DNA of 10,336 bases. It comes from Gastranaerophilus sp045639085. Lineage in GTDB: Bacteria; Cyanobacteriota; Vampirovibrionia; Gastranaerophilales; Gastranaerophilaceae. The stretch lies in assembly GCA_045639085.1 (NCBI GenBank), contig JAZUCM010000025.1, positions 1-10,336 of the forward strand, written 5' to 3'. The translations under genes were made by a program, and so were the position numbers. This document shows, one piece after another, positions 1 to 7,305 of the stretch (the first letter of the stretch is position 1; every line of letters starts with the position of its first letter). The notes under the pieces were generated by a model. The model was not told where the DNA came from and ran no database searches. It saw only the letters and a list, made by a program, of their open reading frames with translations.

Positions 1-158
1 GACCTTGTTAATAAATACGTGCTAATCTATAACAATAGGCCACAGTGGAACAAAAATAAACTGTCTCCGTGCAGATACAGAGATTTTTTATTGGCTGCTT
101 AATTTGTGTCCAGGTTTTGGGGACCACTTCATATCGCCCTATCGCCTTGGTCACCTAT
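1..158. other. Non-coding left edge
   Basis: No open reading frame here has a credible start, ribosome binding site or family resemblance. It lies downstream of the minus-strand gene that ends at 159. The right part (133-158) belongs to an octamer repeat array annotated separately. Short self-complementary stretches occur near 60-95, for example TCTC and GAGA ahead of a run of six T, but the stems are only 4 bp, too weak to call a terminator. Confidence 0.6.
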
Positions 159-170
159 TCACTTCCCTAT
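133..170. repeat. Degenerate octamer array at the 3' end of the first gene
   Basis: On the plus strand this reads as near-tandem units ATCGCCCT, ATCGCCTT, GGTCACCT, ATTCACT (7 nt) and TCCCTAT. On the minus strand the consensus is A(A/G)GGCGAT. It overlaps the last codons and the TGA stop (159-161) of the minus-strand gene and continues beyond it. The same octamer family returns at 1994-2033 and 2112-2151. Seen directly; the function is unknown. Confidence 0.65.
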
Positions 171-1004
171 TTTAAACCAATCAAAAAAGAAATTTTTCTT
201 TGGAGGCGGAGCTTTTCGAAAAACTCCTAAATCAGGATACAAAGTCAGCAATTCTTGCGCTTCATCGTCTTTTAATTCCGGGAGATGACTATTTCTACTC
301 GTACCGTTTAGAATTTGAATATTTTCATCACAAGAAACTTTCAAGATATCCCCATATTTCGTTTTATATATTTTTTCTATCTCTTCTTTAGAATTGCACT
401 CGTTCAACAACGCGTCCAGCACAAATTCTTTGCCCTTTTTACCATGAATTTGTAACGCAACATGGTCTAGAATTTTGTATTCACTACCGTACTCCATTTC
501 CTTCATCACGTTTAAAATACGGTCAATTTCCGGGAATAAACTCCCGCTGTAATCCTTAGGTTCTTTTGTTGTTAACAACGCCATATCAAGTTTGGAATGT
601 TTTATCCCGTTCATTCTGGCTACCGCGTAAGATATTCGCGTTATTTCACCACAGTTTTGCACCCTATGCTTATGAACAGCTTTTATCAATTCTCTGAAAT
701 AATCAAATGGCTTACAATGAAGCGCATCGCACGCTTTTCGAATTTTTCTGAGACTTTTTTCTTCTTCTGATATCATTTTTTGAAACTCTAAAACATCAAC
801 AATCTGCGAAGATGTTTGAGATTGCTCTACCAACTCACGAAACCCAATATAATAATTTTTCCAAGGCGATTCGTAAGGGAAATTCTGCTGAATAACATTA
901 TGCATCAGCTTGATTTTGTTTATACCTAATTCCATAGAATGGTTAAAACCACGTAAATCTAACATATTACTATTGTGGAAAACAAGTTTTACAAAACGTA
1001 ACAT
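159..1004 (-). CDS. Unknown protein with candidate Cys-His-Asp papain/transglutaminase-like triad
   Basis: I do not recognise a named family for this 281-residue protein. It has no signal peptide or membrane segment and looks mostly helical, with a charged stretch around residues 75-115. An Asn-Cys-Gly-Glu motif (117-120, Cys118) is followed by a helix-like segment, then Asp180-His181 at the start of a predicted strand (DHVALQI), then Asp197 in VLDALL. This Cys...His...Asp order and spacing resembles papain-like or transglutaminase-like cysteine enzymes, but that is pattern inference, not a family match. The C-terminus is an odd Lys/Phe-rich tail (PPPKKNFFFDWFKIGK). The ATG at 1004 is supported by a GAGAGGG ribosome binding site about 4 nt upstream, very like the one before the divergent GGDEF gene. 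It stands alone, so context gives no function. It could instead be a catalytically silent structural protein. Confidence 0.8.
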   Translation of the reverse strand: MLRFVKLVFHNSNMLDLRGFNHSMELGINKIKLMHNVIQQNFPYESPWKNYYIGFRELVEQSQTSSQIVDVLEFQKMISEEEKSLRKIRKACDALHCKPFDYFRELIKAVHKHRVQNCGEITRISYAVARMNGIKHSKLDMALLTTKEPKDYSGSLFPEIDRILNVMKEMEYGSEYKILDHVALQIHGKKGKEFVLDALLNECNSKEEIEKIYKTKYGDILKVSCDENIQILNGTSRNSHLPELKDDEAQELLTLYPDLGVFRKAPPPKKNFFFDWFKIGK

Positions 1005-1065
1005 AAAACCCTCTCACAGTTTCGAGCAAATGAAAACACATATTCGACATAATCCATTCAAATGA

Positions 1066-1094
1066 TTGCAAAGAATAGAAAAATGTGGTAGAAT
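1066..1094 (+). promoter_or_regulatory. Promoter of the GGDEF gene
   Basis: TTGCAA at 1066-1071 is a good -35 box. A 17-bp spacer leads to TAGAAT at 1089-1094, preceded by TG plus one base (extended -10). The expected start of transcription near 1101 leaves a short leader containing the Shine-Dalgarno sequence. Because TTGCAA is its own reverse complement, it could in principle also serve the divergent gene, but I see no good -10 box on that side. Confidence 0.7.
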
Positions 1095-1102
1095 GTTTTC
1101 CA

Positions 1103-1110
1103 AAGAGAGG
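1103..1110 (+). promoter_or_regulatory. Ribosome binding site deciding the GGDEF start
   Basis: AAGAGAGG lies 6 nt before the ATG at 1117. It favours that ATG over the in-frame upstream TTG at 1066, which is part of the -35 box and would not be transcribed. Confidence 0.75.
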
Positions 1111-1116
1111 TTTTTT

Positions 1117-1995
1117 ATGAAGAATATCGTAATTTACGCAGCAAGAAAAGAATCACAAATCGCTGAATTTCTTGCAGAACAACTCGATGACGCAAATGTC
1201 AGAGTAGAAGAAGATTATACATTAAAAGAGTATGAAACACTTAATCCAAGCCTTATCATCGCGGAAAACGTGACAAATTTGCCGGACACGCTTTCACTCG
1301 TCAAATTCAAGTCTCCGATTCTATTCTTTGGAGAAGATTTCAAGAAAGCATCGGTCGTCAGAGCGTTCGCATACGATTTTATCAGAACACCGATTGATAA
1401 AGATGAATTGCTCATCAGGGTCAAATCAATGTTAAGAATCCGCGAACTAATGACAAAAATTCGCCAAGTTTCAACTACGGATGAATTGACCGGGCTACAC
1501 AACAGAAAATATATGCAGGAACGACTCGATCAAGAAATTTCACGTTCAAAACGCTACGGCCTGAAACTTTCTTGCCTATTGTTTGATTTAGACTTTTTCA
1601 AGGTTGTAAACGACATTTACGGTTACAGTTGGGGTGACGTGTTATTAAAGTCCGTTGCCGAAAAACTAAAACAATTAATTAGAAAAGAAGATATTTTAAC
1701 CCGCTACGGCGACGAAGAATTTTTAGTCCTTCTACCTAACACATCCGAAGAACAAGCGTTTTTATTCGCAGAACGTTTCAGACGCGACATTGAACGGATG
1801 GAATTCATTCCGGCTGGCGAAGAAGAGCGCCATCCGATTACGATTTCAGGCGGAATCTCAACTTATCCTTGTATGGAAAACGTTGAAGAAGACGCAAACA
1901 CAATTATTCGCTACGCGGAACACGCTCTTTATAACGCAAAAAAACGCGGCAAAAACAAAATTGTTCAATTCTCACAACTTAATTTGGGTGAATAG
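1117..1995 (+). CDS. Pseudo-receiver/GGDEF protein with degenerate active site
   Basis: A 292-residue cytoplasmic protein of the diguanylate cyclase superfamily, which makes cyclic di-GMP from two GTP. Residues 1-105 look like a response-regulator receiver fold, but the phospho-acceptor Asp is absent (SLIIAEN) and the usual Lys before Pro is Thr (YDFIRTPI), so it is probably a pseudo-receiver. The GGDEF domain spans about 120-287: DELTGLHNR (122-130), DLDFFK with metal-ligand-type Asp157/Asp159, ND and GD motifs, and AEHALYNAKKRGKN near the end. The signature reads R-Y-G-D-E-E-F (GDEEF, 198-202), so the second Gly of GG(D/E)EF is Asp. An RxxD inhibitory-site motif (RKED, 189-192) is kept at the normal five-residue distance. 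Family membership is near certain; cyclase activity is doubtful, and a c-di-GMP-binding effector or weak enzyme is possible. The start at 1117 is set by the ribosome binding site and promoter position. Confidence 0.93.
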   Translation: MKNIVIYAARKESQIAEFLAEQLDDANVRVEEDYTLKEYETLNPSLIIAENVTNLPDTLSLVKFKSPILFFGEDFKKASVVRAFAYDFIRTPIDKDELLIRVKSMLRIRELMTKIRQVSTTDELTGLHNRKYMQERLDQEISRSKRYGLKLSCLLFDLDFFKVVNDIYGYSWGDVLLKSVAEKLKQLIRKEDILTRYGDEEFLVLLPNTSEEQAFLFAERFRRDIERMEFIPAGEEERHPITISGGISTYPCMENVEEDANTIIRYAEHALYNAKKRGKNKIVQFSQLNLGE

Positions 1996-2151
1996 GGCGT
2001 TAAGGCAATAAGATATTAGGGCGATAAGTTCATTATGGAATAATAATTTATCTAACACTATTATTATTTCGTAATTGACTTGTCGTTCTTTTTTATATTG
2101 ACTGATTTATAATGAACTTAACGCCTTATCGCCCTATCAACCTATCGCCTT
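1994..2151. repeat. Paired inverted octamer arrays with AT-rich centre
   Basis: The left array (1994-2033) is five contiguous octamers: AGGGCGTT, AAGGCAAT, AAGATATT, AGGGCGAT, AAGTTCAT. The right array (2112-2151) is five contiguous octamers in inverse orientation. Read on the minus strand from outside in they are AAGGCGAT, AGGTTGAT, AGGGCGAT, AAGGCGTT, AAGTTCAT. The innermost units plus three flanking bases pair without mismatch (2025-2036 with 2109-2120). Bulging one octamer on the right lets AGGGCGAT pair perfectly as well. The AT-rich centre holds a second 8-bp inverted repeat (2039-2046 with 2061-2068). The left array begins inside the TAG stop of the GGDEF gene. It could act as a transcription barrier between that gene and prfA, or be a small non-coding mobile element. 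No transposase is seen. Confidence 0.75.
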
Positions 2152-2173
2152 GAACATACATTCTATTTTTTTA

Positions 2174-2200
2174 TTGCCATATTTTTTTTTGTGCTATAAT
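2174..2200 (+). promoter_or_regulatory. Promoter of the prfA operon, probably leaderless
   Basis: A perfect TATAAT at 2195-2200 has an extended TGC in front (2192-2194). TTGCCA at 2174-2179 is a possible -35 box, though the 15-bp spacer is short. The -10 box ends only 7 nt before the prfA ATG, so transcription would begin at or within a base or two of the start codon. There is no Shine-Dalgarno sequence. Confidence 0.65.
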
Positions 2201-2207
2201 TAAGCTT

Positions 2208-3290
2208 ATGAAAGATATGTTAGAAAAAATTGAACAAATAGAAAAGAAGTACATCGAGTTGGGAGAAACTCTCTCTGACCCTGCTGTAATTCAAGATTAT
2301 AACCGTTTTAGAGATTTGTCAAAACAAAGAAAATCTATGGAAGAAACGGTCGAAACTTATTACGCTTGGAAAAAAGCGACAGACACTATAGCCGAAACAA
2401 AAGAATTATTACACGGTGAATCTGATGAAGAAATGAAAGCATTCCTAAAATCAGAACTTGAAGAAAATGAAGCAAAAATTCCTGAATACGAAGAAAAAAT
2501 GAAAGTTCTTCTACTTCCGCGCGACCCAATGGATGACAAAGATATTATGTTGGAAATCCGTGGTTCCGCAGGTGGTGATGAGGCAAATATTTTTGCCGGA
2601 GATTTGCTCAGAATGTATTTGCGTTTTGCAGACAAACAAGGCTGGCAAACACAGATTTTGTCCAAAACAGAATGTGAAGCCGGCGGATTCTCTGAAGTAA
2701 TTGTCTCAATTAAAGGGGACAGCGTGTATTCTAAATTAAAATACGAATCCGGCGTTCACCGCGTACAAAGAGTTCCGGCAACAGAATCCCAAGGCCGCGT
2801 TCACACATCCACGGCAACCGTCGCAGTTATGCCGGAAGTCGATGATGTAGAAGTCGAATTAAATATGAACGATATCGAAATAACAACAGCACGTTCAGGT
2901 GGCGCGGGCGGACAAAACGTCAACAAGGTTGAAACCGCTGCCAGAGTCTTCCACAAACCAACAGGAATTATGATTTTCTGTACGGAAGAACGTTCTCAAC
3001 TTCAAAACAAAGAACGCGCACTCCAAATTCTTAAAGCAAAATTGTACGATATGGAAGTGCAAAAACAAATGAAAGAAATCACCGACCTACGCCGTTCTCA
3101 AGTAGGTTCCGGCGATAGAAGTGAACGTATTCGGACTTATAATTTCCCACAAGGACGTCTGACCGATCACCGCGTAAACCAAAATCTTAACGTATGGACG
3201 GTGATAGATGGTGATTTGGAAGATTTATTAAAACTCCTCATTGAGTATGACCAAAAGCTGAAATTGGAAAAACTTGCTGAGGTAAACTAA
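2208..3290 (+). CDS. prfA: Peptide chain release factor 1
   Basis: RF1 reads UAA and UAG stop codons in the ribosomal A site and triggers hydrolysis of the finished peptide from tRNA. The 360-residue length is normal for the family. The codon-recognition tripeptide is PAT (190-192) within RVPATESQGRVHTS, the PxT form that marks RF1 rather than RF2 (SPF). The catalytic GGQ is at 234-236 within ARSGGAGGQNVNKVET. The N-terminal helical domain covers about 1-105 and the C-terminal RTYNFPQGRLTDHR segment is intact. An alternative ATG three codons in (2217) also lacks a good ribosome binding site; with the -10 box so close, a leaderless start at 2208 is plausible. The stop overlaps the next start by one base (TAATG), so it heads the ylxR-infB operon. 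Confidence 0.97.
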   Translation: MKDMLEKIEQIEKKYIELGETLSDPAVIQDYNRFRDLSKQRKSMEETVETYYAWKKATDTIAETKELLHGESDEEMKAFLKSELEENEAKIPEYEEKMKVLLLPRDPMDDKDIMLEIRGSAGGDEANIFAGDLLRMYLRFADKQGWQTQILSKTECEAGGFSEVIVSIKGDSVYSKLKYESGVHRVQRVPATESQGRVHTSTATVAVMPEVDDVEVELNMNDIEITTARSGGAGGQNVNKVETAARVFHKPTGIMIFCTEERSQLQNKERALQILKAKLYDMEVQKQMKEITDLRRSQVGSGDRSERIRTYNFPQGRLTDHRVNQNLNVWTVIDGDLEDLLKLLIEYDQKLKLEKLAEVN

Positions 3291-3535
3291 TGACGAAACG
3301 AAAATGCGTAACTTGTGGAAAAATGAAGGAAACAAAAAATCTGATAAAAATAACAAAACAATCTTCCACAGGCGATATCGTCATAAATCACGATACTAAA
3401 ATATTTGGCAGATCTGCGTATCTTTGTTATAATATTGACTGTGTCGAAAGTGCATTCAAAAAAAATAAACTCCAAAAGGCATTGCGCTCCGCTCTGCCAG
3501 AGGATTTGAAAGGAAACATAATTAATGAGTTTTGA
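3290..3535 (+). CDS. ylxR: YlxR/RnpM family RNA-binding protein
   Basis: A small basic protein (81 aa) of the DUF448/YlxR family, usually encoded just before infB. In Bacillus the family member RnpM binds and modulates RNase P; whether that holds here is inference. Visible marks are RKCVTCGKMKE near the start (CxxC at residues 6-9), then GRSAYLC with a further Cys (IDC), then the conserved KKNKLQKALR tail. The GRSAYLC form resembles cyanobacterial members. The ATG overlaps the prfA stop by one base and the TGA overlaps infB by 11 nt, so it is translationally coupled on both sides. It lacks the C-terminal extension seen in alphaproteobacterial homologues. Confidence 0.92.
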   Translation: MTKRKCVTCGKMKETKNLIKITKQSSTGDIVINHDTKIFGRSAYLCYNIDCVESAFKKNKLQKALRSALPEDLKGNIINEF

Positions 3536-6092
3536 AACATCGATAAGAATTAACGAACTAGCAAAAGAAATGGGTATCCAAAGCAAGGAAATCATTGAAA
3601 AACTTGCTCAAATGTCGATTACCGGCAAAACTCATTCCAGCACAATTACACCTGATCAAATCAGACGCTTGAAAGAATTTATGAACCAAGGCAGCCAACC
3701 GGCAGTCAAAAAACCAAAAGCTTTCGTCGTAAAAAAAGCGAAACCAGTTGAAGTTGAGGCACCTAAAGAACCTATTGTTGAAGAAATACAGGAAGAAAAA
3801 AAGGTTGAACCGATCAAGGAAGTTCCGCGCGTGGAAGTTGTTAAGCCACGTCCTGTCGTAAACAGGCTTGAAATCGTCCGTCGCGCACCGCGCCCGGAAC
3901 CTGGCGAAGCAGCGGCACGCCCAGAGCGCAAACCTTTCCGTCCACAAGGTGATGGCAAAAAATTCCCACCACGCGACGGAAACAGAGAATTCAATCGCGA
4001 CAAAGACGGTAAATTCCCACCAAGAGGCGAAAGACCGGCTCGTCCGTTCGACAAACGTTCCGGCCAAAATAAAGATGAGCAACGTCCGGCAAAAGAATTC
4101 GGCGACAAAAAACCTATCGAAAGACGTATTATTCCGCAAGATATGTACGACAACAAGTCCGGCGCCAGAAAACGCACAGACAGCACGAACGGAAAGAAGA
4201 AAACTAAAGATTTCAACTCTAAAAAAGAAGAACAAGAAAGAATTTCACTGGAAAAAGCTGCGGCGCAACATCACAAAAAACGCACACAAAGAGAGGAAAG
4301 TGTTGAAGCCGTCACTCAACTTGTTGTTACACAAGCGATGACAATCAGCGAACTATCAGAAAAAATTCAACACACACCTGCCGAAATCGTTAAATTTTTA
4401 ATGCTTAACGGCGTTATGGCAACGTTAAACCAACTTATTGACGTTGAAATCATCAAAAAAATATGTAACAACTTTGAAATTGAAGTTCTTGAAGAAGACC
4501 TCGAGGCTTACATCGAAGAGGAACTCGAAAAAGAACAAAAATCAAAAGCTCTTGCCGAAGTTGACAAAAAATTACTCAAAAAACGCGCACCGGTTGTTTC
4601 AATTATGGGCCACGTTGACCACGGTAAAACCACATTGCTCGACAGCATTCGCGCATCAAAACACAAAATTGTATCAACCGAGGTCGGTGGAATCACGCAA
4701 TCTATCGGTGCATACACCGTTTACGTCGATGAAAAGAAAGTTGTCTTCCTCGACACCCCGGGCCACGAAGCGTTTACAGAAATGCGTGCGCGCGGTGCAA
4801 AAGCAACAGATATCGCTATTCTCGTCGTCGCAGCGGACGACGGCATAATGCCACAAACAATTGAGGCTATCAACCACGCGAAAGCCGCGGAAATTCCGAT
4901 TATTGTCGCCGTGAACAAAATCGACAAACCGGGTGCAAATCCTGATAAAATTCTGCAACAGCTAACAGAACACGGACTCGTACCTGAAGAATGGGGTGGC
5001 GATACAATTACGGTCAAGGTTTCAGCACTTCAGGGTATCGGTATTGATGATTTACTGGAATATATCTTGCTCGTCGCAGATATGGAAGAACTTAAAGCAA
5101 ATCCTAAAGCCGAAGCATCAGGTGTTGTAATCGAGGCAAACTTAGATAAAGGAAAAGGCCCTGTTGCGACCCTTCTTGTTCAAAACGGAACACTACGCGT
5201 CGGAAACTGCTTGGTTGTGGGTACAGCGTGCGGACGTGTTCGTGCCCTACTTTCTGATAGCGGCGAACGTATTCAAAAAGCAGAGCCTTCAACTCCTGTC
5301 GAAATCTTAGGTTTGACCGAAGTTCCACAAGCGGGTGATTATTTTGAAGTTGTTCAAAATGAAAAAGAAATGAAGGCGATTATAGACAAACGCAAAGAAC
5401 GCGAACGCGACAAACGTATTGAAGCAACCCTACCGGCGCATATTCGTCGTGAAGCAATCGCTGGTGACGATGATATCCCTCAATTGAATTTAATCATCAA
5501 GGCAAACACCCACGGTTCGGCAGAAGCGGTATCACAAGCAATCGCGCAGCTTGAATCCAACTTGATTAAAACAAAAATAATCCACGTTGGTGTCGGCGAT
5601 ATCTCAGAAGCTGACGTTATGTTGGCATCCGCGTCCGGCGCACTAATCCTTGGATTTACCGTTAAAGAAGACTCTAACGCTCTTGCAGCGGCGGAAAAAG
5701 AAGGTGTTTCAATCAAAAAATACGATATCATCTACCAAATTCTTGAAGATATCGAAAAAACAATGCTTTCTCTTCTTCAACCTGAAACAAAAGAAGTTCA
5801 ACTTGGGAAAGCCGAAATCCGCCAAATCTTCACAATTGGTAAAACAACAAAAATTGCAGGTTGTTACGTTACCGAAGGTAAGATTATCAGAAGCAAAAAT
5901 GCAGTTCTTATTCGCGATGGTAAAGAAATCTTTACAGGCCAAATTGATCAATTAAAACGTTTTAAAGACGACGTCAAAGAAGTTGCACAAGGCTTTGAAT
6001 GCGGTATTTCTTTCGCGAAATTCAACGATCTGCAAGTCGGCGATATTATCCAAGTATCTACAACTGAAGAAATCGAAAGAACAAGCTTATAA
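3525..6092 (+). CDS. infB: Translation initiation factor IF-2
   Basis: The GTPase that brings initiator tRNA to the 30S subunit and promotes 50S joining. At 855 residues it is full length. Order: an IF2_N module (1-53); a low-complexity Pro/Arg/Lys/Glu-rich linker (about 57-265) with an imperfect KFPPR repeat; a second IF2_N-like module (271-320); then the G domain with G1 GHVDHGKT (362-369), G2 around GGITQSIG (388-395), G3 DTPGHE (410-415), G4 NKID (464-467) and G5 SAL (500-502). Domains II, III and the fMet-tRNA-binding C2 domain follow to the end. An AAAGGA ribosome binding site at 3509-3514 supports the ATG at 3525, which lies inside ylxR. Several long overlapping frames exist only because of the biased linker composition. 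Confidence 0.98.
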   Translation: MSFETSIRINELAKEMGIQSKEIIEKLAQMSITGKTHSSTITPDQIRRLKEFMNQGSQPAVKKPKAFVVKKAKPVEVEAPKEPIVEEIQEEKKVEPIKEVPRVEVVKPRPVVNRLEIVRRAPRPEPGEAAARPERKPFRPQGDGKKFPPRDGNREFNRDKDGKFPPRGERPARPFDKRSGQNKDEQRPAKEFGDKKPIERRIIPQDMYDNKSGARKRTDSTNGKKKTKDFNSKKEEQERISLEKAAAQHHKKRTQREESVEAVTQLVVTQAMTISELSEKIQHTPAEIVKFLMLNGVMATLNQLIDVEIIKKICNNFEIEVLEEDLEAYIEEELEKEQKSKALAEVDKKLLKKRAPVVSIMGHVDHGKTTLLDSIRASKHKIVSTEVGGITQSIGAYTVYVDEKKVVFLDTPGHEAFTEMRARGAKATDIAILVVAADDGIMPQTIEAINHAKAAEIPIIVAVNKIDKPGANPDKILQQLTEHGLVPEEWGGDTITVKVSALQGIGIDDLLEYILLVADMEELKANPKAEASGVVIEANLDKGKGPVATLLVQNGTLRVGNCLVVGTACGRVRALLSDSGERIQKAEPSTPVEILGLTEVPQAGDYFEVVQNEKEMKAIIDKRKERERDKRIEATLPAHIRREAIAGDDDIPQLNLIIKANTHGSAEAVSQAIAQLESNLIKTKIIHVGVGDISEADVMLASASGALILGFTVKEDSNALAAAEKEGVSIKKYDIIYQILEDIEKTMLSLLQPETKEVQLGKAEIRQIFTIGKTTKIAGCYVTEGKIIRSKNAVLIRDGKEIFTGQIDQLKRFKDDVKEVAQGFECGISFAKFNDLQVGDIIQVSTTEEIERTSL

Positions 6093-6102
6093 GAGGTTAA
6101 AA

Positions 6103-6447
6103 ATGACTTTAAGAAATGAACGTGTAAGAAAAGAATTAATGCGCGATATCGCGGAGATTTTGCAACGCGAAATCAGGGGTTTATCAGGCGTTGTGTCCGT
6201 TGTCGACATCGAAGTTGCACACGACAACTCATTTGCAAAAGTTATATATAGCGTTTTGGGTTCCGAAGAACAAATCGAACACACAAAAGAAGTTATAGAA
6301 AAAAACACCCCTAAAATCCGCTACGAAGTAGGTAAAAGAATCCGCCTAAGACTCACGCCGGAACTTAAATTCGTCTACACAGATTCGTTCGAAAAAGGCT
6401 CTCGAGTAACGGATTTAATCAACAAAATTTCAAGAGGGGAAGTCTAA
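6103..6447 (+). CDS. rbfA: 30S ribosome-binding factor A
   Basis: A single KH-fold protein (114 aa, usual size) that binds the immature 30S subunit and helps mature the 5' end of 16S rRNA; in many bacteria it is needed for cold adaptation. Typical marks are RNERVRKELMRDIAEILQREI at the N-terminus, SVVDIEVAHDNSFAKVIYSVLG in the middle, and IRYEVGKRIRLRLTPELKFVYTDSFEKG toward the end. The AAGAGG ribosome binding site at 6091-6096, overlapping the infB stop, fixes the ATG at 6103 rather than any upstream in-frame start inside infB. It sits between infB and truB, the classic order. Confidence 0.95.
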   Translation: MTLRNERVRKELMRDIAEILQREIRGLSGVVSVVDIEVAHDNSFAKVIYSVLGSEEQIEHTKEVIEKNTPKIRYEVGKRIRLRLTPELKFVYTDSFEKGSRVTDLINKISRGEV

Positions 6448-6450
6448 GTT

Positions 6451-7305
6451 TTGTTCGGATTTTTAAACATCAATAAACCCAAAGGCATGACATCCCACGA
6501 TGTCGTTGCGGTCTTGCGCAGAATTACAAAAATTCGCCAGATAGGTCACACAGGAACGTTAGATCCTTTTGCGACAGGGGTTTTACCCATTTGTATCGGC
6601 AAGGCAACACGCCTCATTGAATATTTGGCAGATGACAAGGCATATCTCGCGACCGTCCAATTTGGTTCAAACACTGACACTTACGATATTGAAGGCCAAA
6701 TAACACAAACCTTTGACAAAAAAATCACACGCAATGAATTAGTCGCAGCCTTGGAGAAATTTCGCGGCGAAGTTGAACAATTCCCGCCGATTTATTCAGC
6801 AATAAAAGTAAACGGCAAAAAACTTTACGAATACGCACGCAAAGGTGAAGAAGTCGAAATAAAGCCACGCAAAGTACATATTTTCGAATTAAACCTTATT
6901 AATTTTAACGAACAAACCCAAACCGCGCAACTTGCAGTCAAATGTTCTGCCGGCACCTACATCCGCTCACTTGCTTTTGATATCGGAAAGTTACTGGAAT
7001 GCGGCGCGCATCTTAGCGAACTTGAGAGAACTCAAGCCGGATTTTTTACCTTGGATAATGCAATTTCACTAGAAAATCTAACCCCGGAAGAGGTACAAAA
7101 GAATTTAATCAATCCACTCGCTATGCTTAACCAAGAAAAACTCGAGGCAGCGGACTCTGATCTGTCAAAAATCAAAAACGGTGTAGCACTGGAAAATAAA
7201 AATATATCTAGCGGAAAAACCGTTATCCTCACGTATAAAAATAATATTTGCGCTGTCGGATTTAGCATGGATAATATAATCAAGCTGCAGAAAGTGTTTT
7301 TATGA
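6451..7305 (+). CDS. truB: tRNA pseudouridine-55 synthase
   Basis: TruB isomerises uridine 55 in the T-loop of tRNAs to pseudouridine and also acts as a tRNA folding chaperone. The 284 residues contain the catalytic motif GHTGTLDPFATGVLP with Asp38, the KVNGKKLYEYAR segment (119-130), CSAGTYIRSLAFDIG (165-179) and a short C-terminal PUA-like region (about 225-284). The start is a TTG four bases after the rbfA stop. It is chosen because the protein then begins MFGFLNINKPKGMTSHD, matching the family N-terminus, and because AAGAGGGG lies about 12 nt upstream. The stop overlaps the next gene in an ATGA junction. Confidence 0.96.
   Translation: MFGFLNINKPKGMTSHDVVAVLRRITKIRQIGHTGTLDPFATGVLPICIGKATRLIEYLADDKAYLATVQFGSNTDTYDIEGQITQTFDKKITRNELVAALEKFRGEVEQFPPIYSAIKVNGKKLYEYARKGEEVEIKPRKVHIFELNLINFNEQTQTAQLAVKCSAGTYIRSLAFDIGKLLECGAHLSELERTQAGFFTLDNAISLENLTPEEVQKNLINPLAMLNQEKLEAADSDLSKIKNGVALENKNISSGKTVILTYKNNICAVGFSMDNIIKLQKVFL

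Noticed and set aside
60..98. Rho-independent terminator near the left edge
   Set aside because: The candidate stems are only 4 bp and conflict with each other, despite the six-T run.
1066..1116. In-frame TTG start extending the GGDEF protein by 17 residues
   Set aside because: The TTG is part of the -35 box, the extension lies upstream of the expected transcription start, and the ATG at 1117 has a clear ribosome binding site.
3558..4235. Two long minus-strand reading frames opposite infB
   Set aside because: They arise from the biased Pro/Arg/Lys codons of the IF-2 linker, have no ribosome binding site or family marks, and lie wholly inside a certain gene.
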